Assembly (NCBI GenBank): GCA_046316495.1 | Contig: JBKDAM010000018.1 | Location: 1 to 64,000 of the forward strand | From: M3007 sp046316495 | Lineage (GTDB): Bacteria; Bacteroidota; Bacteroidia; Chitinophagales; Saprospiraceae | Direction: 5' to 3' | DNA: 64,000 nt | In this document: positions 1-7,791 of the stretch, in pieces | How positions within the stretch are numbered: the first letter of the stretch is position 1 | Layout: each line of letters opens with the position of its first letter | Notes under the pieces: model-generated | Database searches by the model: none | The model's input: the letters and a program-made list of their open reading frames with translations, nothing else | What the model was told of the DNA's origin: nothing | Program-made: the position numbers and the translations under genes

Positions 1-110
1 TTGGAAAAGATATCTGGGCAAGTAAAGATCGAGTCAAATACGAGCAATATCGACTCTATGAAAGCAATAACGACCAAAAAAAACAACGAAAAACGTCTAA
101 ATCTGAATAA
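1..110 (+). CDS. 3' end of an unidentified gene
   Basis: An open frame with codons starting at base 3 runs to a TAA at 108-110. It encodes about 35 charged residues (Lys, Arg, Glu, Asn rich, one Trp). The other two forward frames are less convincing: one stops at once, the other gives a low-complexity Asn/Lys/Thr tail. The next start is 73 bp downstream. Too little is present to name a family, and it may be only a chance frame. Confidence 0.4.
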   Translation, partial: GKDIWASKDRVKYEQYRLYESNNDQKKQRKTSKSE

Positions 111-183
111 TACTCCCTTCTATTATCTTTAGTTTAATCCAAGTCCGCCGGTTAATCCATATAAAATCTTTAACTTACACATC

Positions 184-1107
184 ATGAACGATCAGAACAA
201 CAAATCCGGACTTTATGGAATAATCATCGCCCTCTTGCTCCTGCTCTCTGGAGGAATTGGCTATTACCTTTGGCAACACAGCAAAAGTCTATTGGCTGAA
301 AAAGAAAAACAAGAACTAGAGTTAATCGAACTAGAAAAAGAAAAAGCCGACTTGATCCGGTCGCTGGATAGCCTCTCTAATGCCTACTCCGATCTTCGAA
401 TCGAAAATGAGAGCCTGACCAGCCAAATCGCCACCTCCGCAGAATTGGTTCAACAACGGGAATCCGCTGTCAAAAAAATTACCTCCAAATCTACCAAGGA
501 AATTAATGAACTAAAAAAACAACTGGAGGAATTGCGCAAAACCGTCACCGAACTTCAAACGATCATTAGTGTGTTGGAGGCGGACAATGCCAAATTAAAG
601 GGAGAAAACCAGGAACTTAAGGATGAAAATAACCAATTAAAAGGCGATAACGAACAACTTAGCGGACAGGTCAGCACCCTTGCCAAACAGTTGGAGGATC
701 AAATCCGTAAAACGCAGTCTGCTCAGTTTAAAGCTACTTCCTTTAAACTGGAATTGATGCGAAAAGACAAAACTACTGGAAGAGCCCGGAAAGCCCGCGA
801 TCTCCAGGTGAGTTTCGACTTAATTGAGGTACCTGCCGACTTCCGTGGCCAACAGTCGATTTACCTCGTTGTCACCGATGAGAAAGGCAAACCTATAGCA
901 GCCTCTAATCCAACTAAAAAAACAATCAATGCGCCTGCTGGCCAAGTTGAAATCATCGCAGTACAAACCAAAGCGGTGAACCTGGGGCTCAGCCAACGCT
1001 TGAATTTTAGCTATAAACTGGAAGAAAAACTAAAAGCTGGCAACTATGTGGTAGCGATTTATTGCGACCGCGGTTTGTTAGGTGCCTCCTCTTTCCGACT
1101 CTCCTAA
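184..1107 (+). CDS. membrane-anchored coiled-coil protein, function unknown
   Basis: 307 residues. A short polar N-terminus is followed by one transmembrane helix (about residues 10-30, rich in Ile, Leu and Gly), then a long heptad-like Glu/Lys/Leu/Asn coiled coil (about 35-185). A compact C-terminal part (about 190-307) looks beta-rich and carries short Gly/Pro/Asn turns. The likely topology is a single-pass inner-membrane anchor with the coil and C-terminal domain in the periplasm, but cytoplasmic orientation cannot be excluded. The stop lies 4 bp before the start of the next gene, so the two are probably co-transcribed. I do not recognise a named family. A structural or scaffolding role is inference from architecture only. 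Confidence 0.8.
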   Translation: MNDQNNKSGLYGIIIALLLLLSGGIGYYLWQHSKSLLAEKEKQELELIELEKEKADLIRSLDSLSNAYSDLRIENESLTSQIATSAELVQQRESAVKKITSKSTKEINELKKQLEELRKTVTELQTIISVLEADNAKLKGENQELKDENNQLKGDNEQLSGQVSTLAKQLEDQIRKTQSAQFKATSFKLELMRKDKTTGRARKARDLQVSFDLIEVPADFRGQQSIYLVVTDEKGKPIAASNPTKKTINAPAGQVEIIAVQTKAVNLGLSQRLNFSYKLEEKLKAGNYVVAIYCDRGLLGASSFRLS

Positions 1108-1111
1108 GACT

Positions 1112-1618
1112 ATGCAAAGCACTGCCCTTCCAAACTTAGTCAACGCTGGTCAGTACAGCCCAAGTAGCAGGCTCTGGATTTACTTGGCAGAGCGCCCCCT
1201 CACAGCACAGGAATGTGCGTGGGTTGAAGGGGAGCTTAAGCAGTTTACCAACAATTGGACTGCCCACAACGAAGCCCTGAAGGCGACCGCTGAAATCTGG
1301 AACCAGCAAGCGATTCTATTGCTTGTTGATGAATCTCAAGCAGGCGCTAGCGGATGTTCAATTGACAAATCTGTTCGCTTTTTAGAGCAACTTGGAGCAA
1401 GTCTGAAAATAGACTTGTTTGACCGAATGCGTTTTGCTTGGATAGACGAGCAGGGCAACGTTCGATTTAATACCCTCCAGGAACTTCCTTCACTCGTCGA
1501 GGCAGGTATTATTCAACAAGAGAGTCTAATGATAAATACCTTGATAAAAACATTAAAAGAAATGGAAGAACAGTGGTTGGTTCCATTGCACAGTAGCTGG
1601 CAAGCTAGATTTGCTTAA
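1112..1618 (+). CDS. small conserved Bacteroidota protein (often mislabelled ABC transporter ATPase)
   Basis: 168 residues from the ATG at 1112. An upstream in-frame GTG at 1082 would overlap the preceding gene by 26 bp and is less likely. The sequence carries conserved-looking blocks LWIYLAERPLT, FTNNWTAH and SGCSIDKSVRF, and a later IDLFDRMRF. Proteins of this type recur in Bacteroidota and are often given the name 'ABC transporter ATPase', but no Walker A, Walker B or signature motif is visible, so that name is not supported. It follows the coiled-coil gene by 4 bp and is closed by a strong palindromic terminator. Function unknown; probably cytoplasmic. Confidence 0.8.
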   Translation: MQSTALPNLVNAGQYSPSSRLWIYLAERPLTAQECAWVEGELKQFTNNWTAHNEALKATAEIWNQQAILLLVDESQAGASGCSIDKSVRFLEQLGASLKIDLFDRMRFAWIDEQGNVRFNTLQELPSLVEAGIIQQESLMINTLIKTLKEMEEQWLVPLHSSWQARFA

Positions 1619-1630
1619 TTTTCCGGAGCT

Positions 1631-1685
1631 TTCTACTTAAAAAGGCCTTTGTCGCGAACTGCAACAAAGGCCTTTTTAAGTAGAA
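1631..1685. terminator. bidirectional intrinsic terminator
   Basis: A perfect 22-bp inverted repeat (1631-1652 with 1664-1685) encloses an 11-nt loop. Arms begin with A/T-rich runs, so each strand ends in a U-rich tail. It lies between the convergent 1112-1618 gene and mrdA and can serve both. Confidence 0.9.
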
Positions 1686-1694
1686 AAAATTCAT

Positions 1695-3668
1695 TTATCT
1701 TCTACCACCCCGGCGAGTATCAATTGCTGGAGAGGGTACAGTCCCCGGATTTTCATCCAATGGGACATTAGAGGAGGGCAGCGAGTCACGCGTAGTATTG
1801 GCTGCCCTTCTAACAGGCGCAGCTGCCAGCGTCTTATTGATTAAATTAGAAGATTTCATTTTTTCCTGAAGTGCTATCCGATCTGGTGGAATATAGCCAC
1901 GTAGGTAACGCTCCATCATAAGACTTGCGATTGGAGCGGCGTAAGAGGCTCCCCATCCTGCATTTTCAACATAGACGGCGATTGCAATTTTTGGATCATC
2001 CTTGGGAGCAAAGGCGAAAAAGACACTGTGGTCTTCCCCATGTGGATTTTGACTGGTACCCGTTTTGCCACATACTTGAATATCCGGGAGTTGAGCAATA
2101 CGGGCAGTTCCACGATTGACACATTGGGCCATTCCCTCAATAACCACATCGTAATGCCGGGAATCAATCCCTGAATCGTGCAGTTCACGGAACCGCTGAG
2201 GAATTGGAGTTCCATCCTTAAATGATTTGGCAAGGTGAGGGACATACCATTTTCCACGATTAGCGATGATAGCGGCTAAATTTGCCATTTGGACCGTCGT
2301 CATTTGCAATTCACCCTGGCCAATCCCCATGGACATAATGGTGGGAGAGCGCCAGCCGCCCAGCTTTTTCGGATAGATGCGATCGTAATACGCGGAGGAT
2401 GGAAGATTGCCTGGGCTTTCATTCGGATAGTCAACTCCTAATTTTTGGCCCAATCCCATTTTACTGGCATAGGAATCAAACAAATCCAAGCCTTTTCCTG
2501 CCTCAGAAAAGCCAAACTTATCCACCAAATTTCTGAACTCGCTGAAGTAATACGTATTACAGGAATAAGCAAGACCATCCACCAAGTCGCCCACACCACC
2601 GTGTCCGTGGCATTTGTACAAACGACCCGCGTAGAAGTATCCCCCGTTGCAACTATAGCCTCTTCTTGGATTTAGAGTACCTTCTTGCATTCCAATCAGG
2701 GAAACAACCGTTTTAAAAATAGAACCGGGAGGGTATTTGGCCATGACGGTGCGGTCAAAGAAAGGCTTCAACGGGTCGTTGAGCAATTGACTGAAGATCG
2801 CGCCCCGAGTTTGGGTCATCATCAACAAGTTAGGGTCGTAGGAAGGAGCGCTGACCATAGCTAGAATCTCTCCCGTTTTGGGTTCGATGGCTACGATACT
2901 TCCTGTTTTATATTGCATCAATTGCTCTCCATAAGCCTGAAGTTCAATGTCTATAGAAGCAACCAAATCACTACCGGAGCCGGGGAGGGTATCACTTTTC
3001 CCCTGATTGTAAGGCCCTACAATTCGGCCAAGGTTGTCTTTTAGAAGGAAATTCACCCCTTTATTACCCCGCAAATACGTTTCATACTCCGATTCAATTC
3101 CTGCAGCCCCGATGTAGTCACCAGAAGCATACGATTTATCTCGGGCAATATCTCGGTTATCTACCTCATTAATATAGCCAAGCAAATGCGCCCCCACCTG
3201 ATAAGGATAACTGCGGATATTACGGACCTGTACGAAGAAGCCAGGAAACTCATACAGACTCTCCTGCAGTAGGGCATAGGTTTCTACTGGAATTTTTTTC
3301 AGGAAAACAAATGGAACATTTTTAGAAAACCGACCACTACTCCAGTTTTTTCGAAGGGAAGCCTTGAATTCATCCTTGGTAATTCCAAGCAGTTTACAAA
3401 ACCGCGTGGTATCCATGGCTGGATCGATTTGACTGTAGGTGACCATCAAATCATACATCGCGTTGTTATTAACGATCAGCTTGTTGTTCCGATCAAAAAC
3501 CAATCCACGTGAGGGGTAGTTGGTCATTCGGTGGATAGCGGTGGCGTCTGCAGCCCTCCGATAAGAGGAATCAAAGATTTGTAAATTTGCTGCGCGAATC
3601 ACCAGTCCAACCGTGGCCAGGAGGATGACCAGCTGAATATTGCGTTGACGTTTGAAGGATTCTACCAT
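1695..3668 (-). CDS. mrdA: penicillin-binding protein 2 (peptidoglycan transpeptidase)
   Basis: 657 residues, normal for the family. It cross-links peptidoglycan during lateral wall synthesis as part of the elongasome. One N-terminal membrane anchor (about 12-28) is followed by the PBP dimerisation region (about 50-210) and the transpeptidase domain. Catalytic motifs are all present: SxxK at S316-K319 (SIFK), SxN at S369-N371 (SCN) and KTG at 535-537. The C-terminal 70 residues are basic and Ser/Pro rich. It is the last gene of the mreB-mreC-mreD-mrdA operon, 7 bp after mreD. The glycosyltransferase partner rodA, often next in Bacteroidota, is not here: a terminator and a convergent gene follow directly. 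Confidence 0.96.
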   Translation of the reverse strand: MVESFKRQRNIQLVILLATVGLVIRAANLQIFDSSYRRAADATAIHRMTNYPSRGLVFDRNNKLIVNNNAMYDLMVTYSQIDPAMDTTRFCKLLGITKDEFKASLRKNWSSGRFSKNVPFVFLKKIPVETYALLQESLYEFPGFFVQVRNIRSYPYQVGAHLLGYINEVDNRDIARDKSYASGDYIGAAGIESEYETYLRGNKGVNFLLKDNLGRIVGPYNQGKSDTLPGSGSDLVASIDIELQAYGEQLMQYKTGSIVAIEPKTGEILAMVSAPSYDPNLLMMTQTRGAIFSQLLNDPLKPFFDRTVMAKYPPGSIFKTVVSLIGMQEGTLNPRRGYSCNGGYFYAGRLYKCHGHGGVGDLVDGLAYSCNTYYFSEFRNLVDKFGFSEAGKGLDLFDSYASKMGLGQKLGVDYPNESPGNLPSSAYYDRIYPKKLGGWRSPTIMSMGIGQGELQMTTVQMANLAAIIANRGKWYVPHLAKSFKDGTPIPQRFRELHDSGIDSRHYDVVIEGMAQCVNRGTARIAQLPDIQVCGKTGTSQNPHGEDHSVFFAFAPKDDPKIAIAVYVENAGWGASYAAPIASLMMERYLRGYIPPDRIALQEKMKSSNLINKTLAAAPVRRAANTTRDSLPSSNVPLDENPGTVPSPAIDTRRGGRR

Positions 3669-3675
3669 GGAACAA

Positions 3676-4194
3676 TCAGGTTTTAGTGCGGAATAAACCC
3701 ATATAGATTACGAGCAACAGTACCGAAATCAACAAGGAGGCAACTGTCCGCAGTAAAATACTTCCAAAATAAACGAGGGTGAATTCTGTCATGGCAAAAT
3801 ACCAAAACAAGTGGAGGAAGAAAAATACCCCTGCAATTTGAAGGAAATTTTGCCAACCCACATGATGAGGAGAGGCAATTGGATCTTTCCCGGAGTACCC
3901 CCCCTTGGGTTCGAAGGCGGCCAGTAGAAGGGGACGACAAAAGGCAGAAAAAACGGAGGCGCCAGCGTGAACACCCGGTGTAGCGTAAAAGAAATCCACC
4001 ACAATGCCCAGCGCAAACCCAATAAGGACGGCTAGGGCCGTGGGTATCACCATCGGCAGCAATAAAAGCAGCAATGGGTATAAAAAAACATTAAAATAGG
4101 GCCCAATCGCCTCGGAGGCCTGTTTAAAAACCAGCACCTGAGCTGCCAAAATCCCTAGAAAACGCCAAAGGTTGGCGGCAAATAGATTACTCAT
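3676..4194 (-). CDS. mreD: rod shape-determining protein MreD
   Basis: 172 residues, highly hydrophobic, with about five transmembrane segments, typical of the poorly conserved MreD family. MreD is an integral membrane part of the elongasome that helps hold MreC and PBP2. Identification rests on hydropathy, size and operon position rather than motifs. Its start overlaps the 3' end of mreC by 8 bp, which suggests translational coupling. Confidence 0.9.
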   Translation of the reverse strand: MSNLFAANLWRFLGILAAQVLVFKQASEAIGPYFNVFLYPLLLLLLPMVIPTALAVLIGFALGIVVDFFYATPGVHAGASVFSAFCRPLLLAAFEPKGGYSGKDPIASPHHVGWQNFLQIAGVFFFLHLFWYFAMTEFTLVYFGSILLRTVASLLISVLLLVIYMGLFRTKT

Positions 4195-5035
4195 GGCTTA
4201 TCTTTTGTTGTAGGCTATCCACCGAGGATTTTAACAGACTTCTGACCACATATACTTGGTCAGAAGTACCAGGAAACTGACTCAACTTGACTTTTATCGC
4301 GTAGAAATTGCTCCCTTTGGGCAGATCAATACCCACCACGGTTCCAATAAGCTGATTCTTGGGAAACATTAATGAATAGCCACTCGTCAAAACAGTATCC
4401 CCCAACTGTGGTTCAATGTCCTTCGGGATGTCATTCAATTGCATAACCGTTGGATCGCCACCAGTCCAGAGCAGTGATCCCAAGTGTCCTCTTAGGATGG
4501 CCGATACCCGCACCTGCTGATGCAGCACGGACATAGCGAGGGAAAAGTCATTTCCGACATGTCGAACCACCCCCACGATGCCTGACTTAGAGATCACCCC
4601 AGAGTGCGGTTCAACTCCATCAGCTTTTCCCTTATTAAGCATTACCCAGTTATTTTCCAGGTGCACCGAGTTTCCGATCACGTCACAAGGGATTACGGTG
4701 TATTGGGCAGTTCTGATGGTCCCCTTCACTGAGTCGTACCGCACTTGGTAAGCGGTATCGAGCAAGTGTACTCGGACCATTTGCCGACTCATCAATTCGG
4801 ATTTAAGGGCAGCATTTTCGGCCATAAGGCTGTCTACCACCTCTGGCAGGTGGGTAAAGCGAGTCATCTTTCTACGCTGTTCAAGGACATTTCCTGCCAC
4901 GATTCCAAAGGTATTGTCCCAAACTGCCGCTTGTTTAGTATTAAAATGAACGGTTATAAAAAAACAAAGGGCCTCCATCAGAATAAAACTGATAATGCCC
5001 CCGTTTTGAAGAAGTAACTTCAGTAATCCTTGCAT
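4187..5035 (-). CDS. mreC: rod shape-determining protein MreC
   Basis: 282 residues. A hydrophobic N-terminal helix (about 12-31) anchors it in the inner membrane. A short coiled coil (about 62-85) precedes the periplasmic two-lobed beta domain, with typical stretches such as NKGKADGVEPHSGVIS and GDTVLTSGYS. MreC links cytoplasmic MreB with the periplasmic PBP2. It starts 8 bp after mreB and overlaps mreD by 8 bp, so the operon is tightly coupled. Confidence 0.95.
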   Translation of the reverse strand: MQGLLKLLLQNGGIISFILMEALCFFITVHFNTKQAAVWDNTFGIVAGNVLEQRRKMTRFTHLPEVVDSLMAENAALKSELMSRQMVRVHLLDTAYQVRYDSVKGTIRTAQYTVIPCDVIGNSVHLENNWVMLNKGKADGVEPHSGVISKSGIVGVVRHVGNDFSLAMSVLHQQVRVSAILRGHLGSLLWTGGDPTVMQLNDIPKDIEPQLGDTVLTSGYSLMFPKNQLIGTVVGIDLPKGSNFYAIKVKLSQFPGTSDQVYVVRSLLKSSVDSLQQKISHE

Positions 5036-5043
5036 CTTTCGCT

Positions 5044-6075
5044 CTAAACACTTTTTCTATCCATGAGGAAAGAGTAGCGGCCTGGATTAGCCAACACCAA
5101 ACCTGTTCCTCGCACTACCGCTCGAAGGGGATCTTCTGCCAAGTGCACAGACAATTTCGTTTTTGACTCCAAACGCTTATCCAATCCACGCAATAAAGCA
5201 CCACCACCAGTAAGGTAAAGGCCGGTTTTATAAATATCGGAAGAAAGTTCAGGAGGGGTTTCTTCTAATGCTCTTAAAACAGCGTCCTCAATTTTAGAAA
5301 CACTCTTATCAATGGCGTACGCTACTTCCTGATAGCTGATCTTGATTTGTTTCGGAATGCCCGTCATCAAGTCACGACCGTTCACTGCATAATCCTCTGG
5401 CGGATTTTCAAGTTCATGCATGGCTGAGCCCACATGGATTTTCACCTGTTCTGCGGTGCGCTCCCCGATAAGCATATTATGCTCCCGCTTCATGTAAGCC
5501 ATAATATCGTTGGTGAGCTCATCTCCAGCAATACGGATGGATTGATCACATACGATACCAGAAAGCGCAATTACAGCGATCTCAGTGGTACCACCACCAA
5601 TATCGATTATCATATTACCGATTGGCTCCTCTACGTTTAATCCAATCCCTAAAGCAGCAGCCATGGGCTCATGAATTAGGTAGGTTTCCTTGGAATCCAC
5701 GTGGTCGGCAGAATCAAAAACGGCTCTCTTCTCTACCTCTGTAATACCGCTTGGAATACAAATCACCATTTTGAGGTGGTTAAACAAACTACTGCGTTTA
5801 CCAACCATCCCGATCATACCTTCAATCATGGCTTCTGCCGCCTGAAAATCCGCAATCACACCATCTTTAAGTGGGCGGACTGTTTTTATATTTTCGTGCG
5901 TTTTCTCGTGCATCTGCATCGCCCGGGACCCTACCGCAATAGTTTGGCCCGTCTTACGATCAATAGCCACAATAGAAGGTTCATCCACTACTACCTGACC
6001 ATTCATCATGATCAACGTGTTGGCCGTGCCTAGATCAATAGCCAACTCCTGCTTAAAAAACTTAAAAAAATTCAA
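5044..6075 (-). CDS. mreB: actin-like rod shape-determining protein MreB
   Basis: 343 residues, the usual MreB length. It polymerises with ATP under the membrane and positions the wall-elongation machinery. Visible actin-fold motifs are the phosphate 1 loop DLGTANT, phosphate 2 loop DIGGGTTEIAV and the adenosine motif TGGGALLRG. The N-terminal Phe/Lys-rich stretch (MNFFKFFKQ) could form the amphipathic membrane-binding helix. First gene of the four-gene operon; a TACTTTTG -7 element lies 77 bp upstream. Confidence 0.98.
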   Translation of the reverse strand: MNFFKFFKQELAIDLGTANTLIMMNGQVVVDEPSIVAIDRKTGQTIAVGSRAMQMHEKTHENIKTVRPLKDGVIADFQAAEAMIEGMIGMVGKRSSLFNHLKMVICIPSGITEVEKRAVFDSADHVDSKETYLIHEPMAAALGIGLNVEEPIGNMIIDIGGGTTEIAVIALSGIVCDQSIRIAGDELTNDIMAYMKREHNMLIGERTAEQVKIHVGSAMHELENPPEDYAVNGRDLMTGIPKQIKISYQEVAYAIDKSVSKIEDAVLRALEETPPELSSDIYKTGLYLTGGGALLRGLDKRLESKTKLSVHLAEDPLRAVVRGTGLVLANPGRYSFLMDRKSV

Positions 6076-6151
6076 AATCGTGCGCTTAAAATGAGTAAGT
6101 AATCTTTCAAATTGAAATCGGTCTATGATGCGATTTTCTCTAAAAAGTCTG

Positions 6152-6159
6152 CAAAAGTA
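6152..6159 (-). promoter_or_regulatory. -7 promoter element for mreB operon
   Basis: Reads TACTTTTG on the minus strand, matching the Bacteroidota TAnnTTTG consensus, 77 bp before the mreB start. No TTG at the expected 17-23 nt spacing was found. Confidence 0.55.
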
Positions 6160-6281
6160 TGCAATAATAATTCAATTTAAGAATGAATTCTGTAAATCTT
6201 AAGTAAAAAAAATATGTAGGAACCCAACCTCCTTCCAACAGCGCATTTTTGCAAATGCTATTTTACCTCGCTAAAAATACC

Positions 6282-6289
6282 TACTTTTG
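6282..6289 (+). promoter_or_regulatory. -7 promoter element for parA
   Basis: TACTTTTG, an exact TAnnTTTG match about 100 bp before the parA start. No correctly spaced TTG is visible. The leader would be long enough for regulation. Confidence 0.45.
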
Positions 6290-6390
6290 CATTCGGACTC
6301 GTCTATTGATAGTCTAATCAGTTGAAAATCAAAAGAAATTTTAAAAATAATTCGAATCGATCGGATAATTTACGACACTAAACCGACAAA

Positions 6391-7149
6391 ATGGCAGTTG
6401 TACTTTCACTTTTAAACCACAAAGGCGGCGTTGGAAAAACCACCAGCGCTGTGAATATTGGAGCAGGACTGGCTGAACTAGGCCGTAAGGTGCTGCTTAT
6501 TGACCTCGATCCCCAAGCCAACCTGACCATCTCCCTTGGAGTGCCTCGTCAAAAACAAACTATTTACGAAGCCCTGCGCGGGGAAGGTGAATTGTCCCCC
6601 GTAAATGTCAAGCCCAATATGGATGTGGTAATCTCCTCCCTCGACCTTTCTGGGGCAGAAATGGAGCTGATTAACGAAGCAGGTCGGGAATATATCCTTA
6701 GAGAACTGATTAACCAAGTGACGGACGACTACGAATTCGTAATTATCGACTGCCCTCCCTCCCTTGGCTTACTTACCTTAAACGCACTGACCAGCAGCAA
6801 ATACGTATTAATTCCTTTGCAAACGGAATTCTTGGCCGTTCAAGGATTGGCTAAAATCAAGCAAGTGATTGACAAAGTTAAAGCACGCTTGAATACCCAG
6901 CTCGAGATTGGCGGGGTAATTCCAACCATGTACGATAGTCGAAAGGTGTTGAACCGGGAGGTGATCGAAACCATCGTTAAACACTTCGGAGAAAAAGTAT
7001 TTAAGACGTTTATCCGGGACAATATTGCTCTTGCAGAAGCACCCGCTCAACGAAAAGATATTTTTGATTACCAACCCAAATCAATTGGCGCAACCGATTA
7101 CCTCGATCTTTGTAATGAAATACTCGGTCGCATCGAACCTAAATCTTAA
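6391..7149 (+). CDS. parA: ParA/Soj-family partition ATPase
   Basis: 252 residues. ParA ATPases bind DNA non-specifically in the ATP form and move or position a cargo through a partner that stimulates ATP hydrolysis. The deviant Walker A KGGVGKTT (11-18) includes the signature Lys, followed by the A' motif DLDPQAN (about 38-44) and Walker B VIIDCPPS (about 117-124). No N-terminal DNA-binding extension is present, as in chromosomal ParA/Soj. Unusually, the following gene is not parB but a small RHH-like protein, 14 bp downstream. This may be a chromosomal ParA whose ParB is elsewhere, or an independent positioning system. Confidence 0.93.
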   Translation: MAVVLSLLNHKGGVGKTTSAVNIGAGLAELGRKVLLIDLDPQANLTISLGVPRQKQTIYEALRGEGELSPVNVKPNMDVVISSLDLSGAEMELINEAGREYILRELINQVTDDYEFVIIDCPPSLGLLTLNALTSSKYVLIPLQTEFLAVQGLAKIKQVIDKVKARLNTQLEIGGVIPTMYDSRKVLNREVIETIVKHFGEKVFKTFIRDNIALAEAPAQRKDIFDYQPKSIGATDYLDLCNEILGRIEPKS

Positions 7150-7163
7150 AACCTCGCCGTTCC

Positions 7164-7634
7164 ATGAGTAAGAAAAAATTTTCATCCGGACTAGATGAAT
7201 TATTTGCCGAACTGGCGGAAAACCCCGCTGTCTCGGAGGTGACCCTGAAAACAGAAACCACCAGAAGCGGCCGAAACTTAAAAAGTTTTACCTCAGACTT
7301 GGAGGCGGTCATGAATACCGATCTGCAAGACGATGCTAGCGCTAGTCCAGATCGATCCACCGCACCCAACCCCAAAAGCAAATCCCGGCAAGGAGGGCTC
7401 TCTGGGATGCCGACTGGCTTAGATGCGCTTATCCGACAAACAATTGATATTCAAGATCTTGAAAAGGAGGAACAACGTGGTATCCGACGGCTCACGGTGG
7501 CGGTAGACCGGGAAAAACTAGAAAAATTGAAGGCCATCGCCCGTATGGAAAATGCCTATTTAAAAGACCTTCTACTCGAACTCATCGATGACTACATCAG
7601 TGAGTATGCTGATCAGAAGGGACTCCCTTTGTAG
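7164..7634 (+). CDS. ParA-associated small protein with RHH-like C-terminus
   Basis: 156 residues. The middle part (about 25-105) is low complexity, Ser/Asp/Pro rich and probably disordered. The C-terminus (about 108-147) reads strand-helix-turn-helix, RRLTVAVD then two Leu/Lys-rich helices, which fits a ribbon-helix-helix DNA-binding or dimerisation fold. A short motif occurs twice, SSGLDELF (7-14) and PTGLDALI (83-90). It resembles the GLGxGLxALL/F segment found at the N-terminus of ParB/Spo0J proteins, where ParA is contacted. There is no ParB HTH or CTPase motif. Position 14 bp after parA makes it the likely partner. Function is inferred from context. Confidence 0.75.
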   Translation: MSKKKFSSGLDELFAELAENPAVSEVTLKTETTRSGRNLKSFTSDLEAVMNTDLQDDASASPDRSTAPNPKSKSRQGGLSGMPTGLDALIRQTIDIQDLEKEEQRGIRRLTVAVDREKLEKLKAIARMENAYLKDLLLELIDDYISEYADQKGLPL

Positions 7635-7672
7635 GCGTCTTCCAATAAAAATATTGCCTATACTGATCCCAT

Positions 7673-7710
7673 AGCTCCCAAGCGACTGAACGCTTGGGAG
7701 CTGTTTTTTT
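7673..7710 (+). terminator. intrinsic terminator after parA operon
   Basis: Perfect 12-bp stem (7673-7684 with 7691-7702), 6-nt loop, then a run of seven T. Typical Rho-independent terminator. Confidence 0.92.
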
Positions 7711-7764
7711 GTGCCAACGCTGGCAAACCGTATGCAACTGTACCTAGTTTAAACCGCATGCACT

Positions 7765-7772
7765 TAACTTTG
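7765..7772 (+). promoter_or_regulatory. -7 promoter element
   Basis: TAACTTTG, matching TAnnTTTG, 19 bp before the start codon of the FG-GAP gene. A short or nearly absent leader is implied. Confidence 0.55.
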
Positions 7773-7791
7773 TTGGACTTTAAAATTTGAT

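Larger units (their letters stand above)
6076..6390. other. divergent intergenic region between mreB and parA
   Basis: 315 bp, A/T rich, without a plausible gene. It holds two Bacteroidota -7 elements pointing outward (listed separately). Short GAATCGATCGGAT-like sequence near 6352-6366, just before parA, contains overlapping small palindromes that could be an operator, but no convincing long inverted repeat or parS-like array was seen. Confidence 0.6.

Noticed and set aside
1112..1618. ABC transporter ATPase
   Set aside because: No Walker A, Walker B or LSGGQ motif is present, despite the common database name for this family.
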